Part shown: positions 58,909-64,000 of the stretch, one piece after another
Layout of the letters: each line of letters opens with the position of its first letter
Position numbering within the stretch: position 1 is the stretch's first letter
NCBI RefSeq assembly: GCF_014190775.1
Contig: NZ_JACHVP010000003.1
Location: forward strand, 434,001 to 498,000
Direction: 5' to 3'
Length of the DNA stretch: 64,000 bases
Source: Leifsonia aquatica
GTDB lineage: Bacteria; Actinomycetota; Actinomycetes; Actinomycetales; Microbacteriaceae
The notes under the pieces: model-generated
What the model saw: the letters and a program-made list of their open reading frames with translations, nothing else
What the model was told of the DNA's origin: nothing
The model's database searches: none
Program-made: the position numbers and the translations under genes

Positions 58909-59325
58909 ATGGACCAGCGACTCAGTCTCGTGACCCTCGGCGTCGACGACCTCGCGCGGGCGCGCGCCTTCTACGAGGACGGCCTCGGCTGGCGCCCGGA
59001 CGACGCCCCCGAGGGCGTCGTCTTCTACCAGCTGCCCGGGATGGCGTTCGCGCTCTGGTCGCGGAGCGAGCTCGCGGCGGACGCCCGCACCCCCGTCGAC
59101 GGCGCGTTCAGCGGCATCGCCCTCGCCTGCAACCAGCGCACCGAGGACGACGTGGACCGGGTGCTCGCCCAGGCGGAGGCGGCCGGGGCGCGCATCCTGA
59201 AGCCGGCGGTCCGCGCGGAGTGGGGCGGCTACTCCGGCTACTTCGCCGATCCGGACGGCCACGTGTGGGAGATCGCGTACAACCCCGGCTGGGCGCTCGC
59301 CGAGGACGGCACCGTCACGGTCTGA
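58909..59325 (+). CDS. VOC-family (glyoxalase/bleomycin-resistance) protein
   Basis: The 138-residue protein has the paired beta-alpha-beta-beta-beta fold: LSLVTLGVDDLARARAFYEDGLGWRP at the start and WGGYSGYFADPDGHVWEIAYNPGW at the end, with the Glu metal ligand in WEIAYNP. Family members are lyases, dioxygenases or drug-binding proteins. The substrate is unknown. Confidence 0.9.
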   Translation: MDQRLSLVTLGVDDLARARAFYEDGLGWRPDDAPEGVVFYQLPGMAFALWSRSELAADARTPVDGAFSGIALACNQRTEDDVDRVLAQAEAAGARILKPAVRAEWGGYSGYFADPDGHVWEIAYNPGWALAEDGTVTV

Positions 59326-59350
59326 GCGCTCACCACCGCGGCGCGGACCG

Positions 59351-60163
59351 TCACGTGGTCAGCGCCGACGCCTCCCGCGCCACGTCGAGCCGTGCGCCCA
59401 GCGCCGTCAGCCGCGCCTTCTTCAGGTTCTCGCGGGCGATCCAGCGGGCGTCCGCGTCGGCCGCGGTGGCGAGGCGTTCGAGCAGGGGGATGCCCTCGTC
59501 GGGCGCCGCAGCCGCGACGACGCTGACCGCGTAGCCGAGCGCTTGGCGCAGGACCCGCACGTCCGACTCGCGGCGCTGATCCGCGGGGACGGCGAGCAGC
59601 AGGTCGATGGCGTCGCCGACGACCGCGCACGCCTCCGCGCCGTGCGGAGCCTGCTTCAGGAGGCGGGGCTCGGCGACGGCAGCGACGGCCGCGCGAGCGG
59701 GGAGGGCGCGGGCAGCGGGCGCGTCGTCGCCCCGGAGCCACACCCGCACCTCGTGAAGGCCGCCCGTCCAGTCCCGGTCCAGGATGCGCTGCATCCCGGT
59801 CGCCGCCAGCTCGCGCACCCGCCAGCGGTCGTCGCCGGCGGCCCGGGTCAGCAGCGGCACCTCGCCGAGCGCACCGGCCGCGAGGGCGGCGCAGGCGGCG
59901 ACGTACTCGCGGTGCGGTTCGGGGAGGTCGGCGGCGAAGCGTGGGGGATCCGCCAGCCAGCCATCGAGGAGGGCGAGCGCGGCATCCCGGTCTGCGGCAG
60001 GCGTCGCGCCGGCGGTGTCGGCCAGCCGGGCGGCGAGCTCGAGGTCGGCGCGAGGCCCCGGGAGTCTGCTGTTCTCACCGAGCGCCCGCTCCAGGCCGGC
60101 CGGTTCTCCGGCGAGGGCGGTGGCCCAGAGGGCGGCGAGGGCGGAGGCGTCGGGAGCCGTCAT
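59351..60163 (-). CDS. HEAT-repeat-like hypothetical protein
   Basis: The 270-residue, Ala/Arg/Asp-rich all-helical protein has HEAT-like units (DDRWRVRELAATGMQRILDRDWTGGLHEVRVW and LLERLATAADADARWIARENLKKARL). This resembles DNA-alkylation-repair-like (AlkD) or helical scaffold folds, without visible catalytic residues. No function can be named. It diverges from the glutamate-cysteine-ligase-like gene. Confidence 0.75.
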   Translation of the reverse strand: MTAPDASALAALWATALAGEPAGLERALGENSRLPGPRADLELAARLADTAGATPAADRDAALALLDGWLADPPRFAADLPEPHREYVAACAALAAGALGEVPLLTRAAGDDRWRVRELAATGMQRILDRDWTGGLHEVRVWLRGDDAPAARALPARAAVAAVAEPRLLKQAPHGAEACAVVGDAIDLLLAVPADQRRESDVRVLRQALGYAVSVVAAAAPDEGIPLLERLATAADADARWIARENLKKARLTALGARLDVAREASALTT

Positions 60164-60285
60164 GCGGCCGAGTCTAAAGGGCCGTGCGCCCGGCGTCAGG
60201 AGCCGGTCCGGCGGCCCCGGTCTCACGGCCGATTCATGGCGGGCGGGGATTGCCGGTCCCGGCGGTCCGCGCGCATAGTTGTCGC

Positions 60286-61407
60286 GTGAGGACGGTCGGG
60301 GTCGAGGAGGAGCTCCTGCTCGTCGACGCGCGCGGGTTCGCGGCGCCGGTGGCACCCCTCGCCCTGGCGGACGCACCTCCCGAGGGCGACGGCCCGGCGG
60401 TCAGCGCAGAGATCCAGCAGGAGATGCTGGAGACGCAGACGCCGCCGCAGACGTCGATGACCACGCTGCTCGCCGACATCGTCGCGGGCCGCGAACTCGC
60501 CGATCGGCTCGCGCTGCGGCATGGTGCGCGGGCGGTGGCGCTCGCGATGTCGCCGCGCCGGCTGCGCCCGCACGCCACGCCCGACCCCCGGTACGACCGG
60601 ATGATGGAGCGCTACGGGCTGACTGCCCGCGGCACGCTGGTCTGCGGCTGCCACGTGCACGTCGGCATCGCCTCCCGCGAGGAGGGTGTCGCGGTGCTCG
60701 ACCGCATCCGCACCTGGTTGCCGGTGCTGCTCGCGCTGACGGCGAACTCGCCGTTCGCGGGCGGCGTGGACACCGGCCACGCCAGTTACCGGTTCGTCGT
60801 CTGGCACCAGTGGCAGAGCGCCGGGCCGACGGACGTGTTCGGCTCGGTGGAGGCGTACGACCTGTTCGAGCGGATCCTGGTCGACACCGGGGTCATCCTC
60901 GATAAGGGGATGCTCTACCTGGACGCCCGGCTCTCGCACAAGCAGCCCACGATCGAGATCCGCGTCGCCGATGTGTGCCTGGATGCCCGGGACACCGTCG
61001 TGCTGGCCGCTCTCGTGCGCGCGCTCGTCGAGACCGGGGCGCAGCAGTGGCGTGCCGGGGTGCCGCCGGTCCCGCTGCCGTCGGCCGCTCTGCGCCTCGC
61101 CGAGTGGCAGGCGGCGCTCACGGGTACGACGGGCGGGCTTCCGCATCCCGAGTCCGGTGTCGCGGGCACCGCCGCGGACGCGGTGACCGCGTTGCTCGCC
61201 CACACCGCGCCGGAGCTGGAGCGGGCGGGCGACCTCGCGATGGTCCGGCGCGGGCTGGCGCGCATCCTGCGCACCGGGGGAGGGGCGGGCCGGCAGCGCG
61301 CGGCGTTCGCGCGTCGCGGCCGGATGCGGGACGTGGTGGAGGCCGCGGTGGCGGCCACGCACGAGCAGTCCGAGGACGACGACGGCGACGATGCCGACGT
61401 GGCGTGA
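60286..61407 (+). CDS. Carboxylate-amine ligase (YbdK / glutamate-cysteine ligase 2 family)
   Basis: The 373-residue enzyme matches GCS2/YbdK: VGVEEELLLVD at the start, SAEIQQEMLETQTPPQTS, CGCHVHVGIASREEGV, RFVVWHQWQSAGPTDVFGS and PTIEIRVADVCLDARD. YbdK members have weak glutamate-cysteine ligase activity; related actinobacterial proteins make gamma-glutamyl compounds. GTG 60286 gives the family N-terminus. The C-terminal ~30 residues are acidic. It stands alone. Confidence 0.9.
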   Translation: MRTVGVEEELLLVDARGFAAPVAPLALADAPPEGDGPAVSAEIQQEMLETQTPPQTSMTTLLADIVAGRELADRLALRHGARAVALAMSPRRLRPHATPDPRYDRMMERYGLTARGTLVCGCHVHVGIASREEGVAVLDRIRTWLPVLLALTANSPFAGGVDTGHASYRFVVWHQWQSAGPTDVFGSVEAYDLFERILVDTGVILDKGMLYLDARLSHKQPTIEIRVADVCLDARDTVVLAALVRALVETGAQQWRAGVPPVPLPSAALRLAEWQAALTGTTGGLPHPESGVAGTAADAVTALLAHTAPELERAGDLAMVRRGLARILRTGGGAGRQRAAFARRGRMRDVVEAAVAATHEQSEDDDGDDADVA

Positions 61408-61473
61408 CGGCACGCCGGGGGCCGGCGCGACAGTCCCTTCCGTGCGGCGGCGAAGACGCCTATCCTGCCGAAC

Positions 61474-61743
61474 ATGACGGACAACCAGCTCGCTCACCAG
61501 CATGCCGTCTACACCTACGGCTCGCTGCCGCTGACCCTGATGTACAGCCCCACCTCCACGGCGGCGTGGGAGGTGTACTACGGCGGGGATTACCTCGGGC
61601 TGGTCGAGGAGCAGCACCCCGCGGGCGAGGCGTGGCCGACGTTCGTCGCCCGGCTCCCCGGCGAGGAGGAGACCGGCGAGGGCATCCCGTCGGTCGATTG
61701 GCGCGCGGCCGTCGACGTGCTCGCCGCGCAGGCCGGCCTCTGA
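61474..61743 (+). CDS. Small hypothetical protein, 89 residues
   Basis: The soluble 89-residue protein has alternating Tyr/Trp-rich strands (AVYTYGSLPLTLMYSPTSTAAWEVYYGGDYLGLVEE) and ends in a helix (WRAAVDVLAAQAGL). I recognise no family function. A spaced ribosome site lies before ATG. It faces the 68-residue gene below. Confidence 0.7.
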   Translation: MTDNQLAHQHAVYTYGSLPLTLMYSPTSTAAWEVYYGGDYLGLVEEQHPAGEAWPTFVARLPGEEETGEGIPSVDWRAAVDVLAAQAGL

Positions 61744-61774
61744 CGCCCACGTCGCTCAGAGGTTAATCGTCGGC

Positions 61775-61981
61775 TCAGAAGGCGAACTGCGCCCATTCCT
61801 CGCGCGGCAGCTCGACGCGCTGCCCGCGCGACTCCACGATCCAGTCGTGGGGCGTCCCGGCCAGATACGTGCACAGCAGCGTCTCGCTGCTCCACCCGTC
61901 CGCCCGATGCACCCAGCGGACCAGATGGATGTCCTGCCCTGCCTTCGGCGCATTCCCGATCGGCGTCTCATAGGTCGTCAC
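61775..61981 (-). CDS. Small hypothetical protein, 68 residues
   Basis: The 68-residue protein (start MTTYETPIGNAPKAGQDIHL, Trp-rich, ending EEWAQFAF) has an excellent GGGGAGGGG ribosome site before its GTG. This and the sensible composition favour it over the overlapping frame 61756-61971. It is convergent with the 89-residue gene. No function is recognised. Confidence 0.7.
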   Translation of the reverse strand: MTTYETPIGNAPKAGQDIHLVRWVHRADGWSSETLLCTYLAGTPHDWIVESRGQRVELPREEWAQFAF

Positions 61982-62066
61982 GCGGCACCCCTCCCCGAAC
62001 GTGCAGCTTGCTTTGCTCGACCATAGCGGGGTACACGGCCGGGGGACAAGGGGTGCTGGGTGAACG

Positions 62067-62273
62067 TCAGTCGTACGGATCGTCGCGGCTCACATCCACG
62101 CCGTCGAACTCCTCGTCGCGGACGGCCTCGTCGTCGTCAGCCGTCTCGTCGTGCTCGGGCTCGACGATGCCGTCGGCGTCGTACGGGCCCTGCCCGCCTC
62201 CCTCGGCGATCGCATCCACGTCGATCGGTTCGCCCGACGGCGTCTCGGGGAACTGCTCCTTCGCGTCCGTCAT
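62067..62273 (-). CDS. Small acidic hypothetical protein, 68 residues
   Basis: The 68-residue protein is strongly acidic ([19 protein letters not shown]) and likely disordered. A ribosome site (GAGGAGGCGGCC) precedes ATG 62273. Similar acidic short proteins are common in Microbacteriaceae without known role. Confidence 0.65.
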   Translation of the reverse strand: MTDAKEQFPETPSGEPIDVDAIAEGGGQGPYDADGIVEPEHDETADDDEAVRDEEFDGVDVSRDDPYD

Positions 62274-62476
62274 GGCCGCCTCCTCGCTCACCGTGCGGCC
62301 GGGTGTGCGACCGCGCTGGCCCGGATGGTAGGCGCGTGCGGACCGCGCGGGAAGGGGGCGGGATGCGCGGATACCGAGCGTCACGAACGATCGGGATACT
62401 CGCGTTTCAGCCGCACTTGGGGGACACTGGCGGTGGGCCGTTCGTGTGGCCCGCGCAGAAGAGAAGGCAGAAAACG

Positions 62477-62680
62477 ATGGCAATTGGCACCGTCAAATGG
62501 TTCAACTCGGAGAAGGGGTTCGGGTTCATCGCCCCGGACGACGGTTCGCCCGACGTCTTCGCCCACTTCAGTGAGATCTCCGGGGATGGCTACCGCAACC
62601 TCACCGAGAACCAGCGCGTCGAGTACGAGGTGACGCAGGGCCCCAAGGGCCTGCAGGCGTCGAACATCCGTCCGGCCTGA
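62477..62680 (+). CDS. Cold-shock protein (CspA family)
   Basis: The 67-residue OB-fold protein has RNP1 KGFGFI and RNP2 DVFAHF and opens [18 protein letters not shown]. It binds single-stranded RNA and DNA as a chaperone. A GAGAAGG site lies before ATG. The leader of about 90 bp may be structured. Confidence 0.97.
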   Translation: MAIGTVKWFNSEKGFGFIAPDDGSPDVFAHFSEISGDGYRNLTENQRVEYEVTQGPKGLQASNIRPA

Positions 62681-62757
62681 CGCACCTCCGCTCCACCGGC
62701 GAGACCCGCCGCCGCGCTCGCCGTCGAGCGCGGCGGCGGGCGCGGTCGCGCGTGCTC

Positions 62758-62814
62758 ACATTCGTGCCGAATGTCGCGAATGGCGCGGTCAGAGTCGACA
62801 TTCGGCACGAATGT
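62758..62814. repeat. Dispersed palindrome, copy 2 (19-bp arms)
   Basis: ACATTCGTGCCGAATGTCG (62758-62776) pairs perfectly with 62796-62814 around a 19-nt loop. The arms share ATTCGTGCCGAATGTCG with the palindrome at 30723-30775. It follows the cold-shock gene. Confidence 0.85.
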
Positions 62815-62828
62815 AGAGAGTTCCGTGG

Positions 62829-62869
62829 CGCATAGGAACCCCGCAGAGAACGCATGAACCGCGCATAGG
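62829..62869 (+). promoter_or_regulatory. CGCATAG half-site array before the glycosyltransferase
   Basis: CGCATAG at 62829 and 62862 and CGCATGA at 62851 are spaced 22 and 11 bp, with a weak CGCAGAG at 62842. The same CATAGGAAC words occur between the response regulator and the ABC permease (33124-33198). It lies 45 bp before the glycosyltransferase start and is probably an OmpR-type binding site. Confidence 0.5.
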
Positions 62870-62913
62870 CCCGCGAAAGGTCACGGGCATGTAACGGCGC
62901 GAGGGTTGTGCGC

Positions 62914-64000
62914 ATGTCGTACGAACCCGCCACCCTCTCGCTCGACATCGCCGTGCCCGTGTACAACGAGCAGGCGACGCTCGAGTCGTCCATCCGCCGG
63001 CTCCACGCCTATCTGACCGACTCCGTCGAGCAGACCTGGCGGATCACCATCGCGGACAACGCCAGCACCGACGAGACCGCCGCCATCGCGGACCGCCTCG
63101 CCGGAGAGCTGAGCGGCGTCGTCGCGGTGCACCTCCCCCTGAAAGGGCGCGGTCGCGCGCTCAAGCAGGTGTGGGGCGCCTCCGAAGCCGAGGTGCTCGT
63201 CTACCTGGACGAGGACCTCTCCACCGATCTCGCCGCGCTGCCCCCGCTGGTCGCCCCGCTGCTCTCCGGGCACTCCGACCTCGCGATCGGCACGCGGCTC
63301 GGCCGCACCTCGCGGGTCACGCGGGGCGGCAAGCGCGAGTTCATCTCGCGCAGCTACAACCTGCTGCTCCGGCGGACGATGTCCGTCGGGTTCAGCGACG
63401 CCCAGTGCGGGTTCAAGGCGATCAGGAAGGACGTCGCGCAGCGCCTCCTCCCGCTCGTCGAGGACGACGCCTGGTTCTTCGACACGGAGCTGCTGATCCT
63501 CGCCGAGCGTTCGGGCCTGCGCATCCACGAGATCCCGGTCGACTGGGTCGACGACCCGCAGAGCTCCGTCGACATCATGGGCACCGCCGTCGAGGACCTC
63601 AAGGGGATGGCGCGGGTCGGCACGAACATCGCCCGCGGCCGCATCCCGGTCGAGTCGATCTACGCGGAGCTGGGGAGGCGGCCGTTCGCGCCGCCGCGAC
63701 CGCCGAGCTTCTTCGGGCAGGTCGTCCGCTTCGGCCTCGTCGGGGTGCTCTCGACCGTCGCGTACGCGCTGCTCTACCTGCTGCTGCAGGCGGTCGTGAC
63801 CCCGCAGGTCGCGAACTTCGCCGCCCTGCTCATCACCGCGGTCGCGAACACGTGGGCCAACCGGCGCTTCACCTTCGGGGTGAGCGGGCCCGGGATGGTG
63901 CGCCACCAGTTCCAGGGGCTCATCGTCTTCGGGATCGCGTGGGTGCTCACCAGTGGATCGTTGCTGGGCCTGCACGCGTTCGTGCCCGACGCCTCGGCCC
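62914..64000 (+). CDS. Polyprenol-phosphate glycosyltransferase (GT2) with GtrA domain, 3' truncated
   Basis: The frame runs off the window end (at least 362 residues). The N-terminal GT2 domain has LDIAVPVYNEQATLESSIRRL, TIADNASTDETAAIA, VLVYLDEDLSTD (metal-binding DxD-like), GFSDAQCGFKAIRKDVA and EIPVDWVDDPQSSV, typical of dolichol-phosphate-mannose-synthase-like enzymes. From about residue 265 a GtrA-type membrane domain starts (VVRFGLVGVLSTVAYALLYLLLQ, NTWANRRFTF). It should load a sugar on polyprenyl phosphate and help move it across the membrane for cell-wall glycan modification. Confidence 0.92.
   Translation, partial: MSYEPATLSLDIAVPVYNEQATLESSIRRLHAYLTDSVEQTWRITIADNASTDETAAIADRLAGELSGVVAVHLPLKGRGRALKQVWGASEAEVLVYLDEDLSTDLAALPPLVAPLLSGHSDLAIGTRLGRTSRVTRGGKREFISRSYNLLLRRTMSVGFSDAQCGFKAIRKDVAQRLLPLVEDDAWFFDTELLILAERSGLRIHEIPVDWVDDPQSSVDIMGTAVEDLKGMARVGTNIARGRIPVESIYAELGRRPFAPPRPPSFFGQVVRFGLVGVLSTVAYALLYLLLQAVVTPQVANFAALLITAVANTWANRRFTFGVSGPGMVRHQFQGLIVFGIAWVLTSGSLLGLHAFVPDASA

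Noticed and set aside
55533-59534. A plus-strand open frame of 1,333 residues and a minus-strand one of 1,048 residues over the same region
   Set aside because: Both are shadows of mntR, cystathionine synthase, metB and the VOC gene. Their products are Arg/Gly/His/Asp-rich with no domain, as expected from reversed high-GC codons.
61756-61971. Alternative minus-strand frame of 71 residues (Arg-rich) over the 68-residue gene
   Set aside because: The frame at 61775-61981 has a far better ribosome site and a more protein-like composition.

Overview
The window is high-GC DNA packed with genes and reads as the chromosome of an actinobacterium, most likely a Microbacteriaceae member related to Leifsonia. 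The evidence is the gene order tRNA-Trp, secE, nusG, rplK, rplA; a NusG with a long acidic N-terminal extension; frequent GTG starts; MaoC-type dehydratases directly upstream of murB; PspC-linked histidine kinases; and DtxR-type metal control. The genus is an inference. No rRNA, CRISPR array, prophage or insertion sequence was seen.

Layout. 1-3.2 kb: end of a DMT-family exporter, then a tiny one-gene unit (27 codons, NrdR-like boxes in front, very strong terminator behind), two MaoC-type dehydratase subunits and murB. 3.2-13 kb: a Gly-rich membrane protein, a RecQ helicase carrying a phosphoribosyltransferase-like tail, an ABC-2 exporter pair, a PspC envelope-stress locus (two membrane proteins, a PspC-fused histidine kinase and a LuxR-type regulator), and a DUF559-like protein. 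13.2-16 kb: tRNA-Trp, secE, nusG, rplK, rplA. 16-36.5 kb: about 20.8 kb that separates rplKA from rplJL. It holds a secreted S53 peptidase, an acetyltransferase, a quinone-oxidoreductase-like protein, a stand-alone YqaJ nuclease, a sugar oxidoreductase region (four Gfo/Idh/MocA enzymes, two TIM-barrel isomerases, ThuA, ROK repressor), a pentapeptide-repeat protein, and a MacB/FtsX-type ABC exporter next to an OmpR/EnvZ-type two-component system. 36.5-37.8 kb: L10 leader, rplJ, rplL. 37.9-43 kb: a 47-codon small gene, a sortase-type surface protein, a methyltransferase with an odd start, an amino acid permease, and a MarR regulator with an MFS exporter. 43-48 kb: a sugar ABC importer operon ending in its LacI repressor. 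48-56 kb: an ABC exporter, an adenylate-cyclase-like sensor joined in frame to an MscS channel with a cNMP-binding-like domain, an Nramp Mn transporter, and a DtxR/MntR repressor. 56-64 kb: cystathionine beta-synthase and gamma-synthase, small enzymes and hypotheticals, a cold-shock protein, and the start of a GtrA-fused glycosyltransferase.

How it fits together. Several regulators sit beside credible DNA sites: MntR with a palindrome before mntH, LacI with paired boxes before its transporter operon, MarR with an AT-rich palindrome before its own gene, and the OmpR-type regulator with 11-bp-phased CATAG half-sites in its own intergenic region. The same half-sites recur before the glycosyltransferase about 30 kb away. 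The points most worth following up are the NrdR-box micropeptide ending in CxxC, the cyclase-channel fusion created by an apparent one-base frameshift, the four-gene oxidoreductase/isomerase operon that looks like 3-keto-sugar chemistry, and several families of intergenic palindromes.
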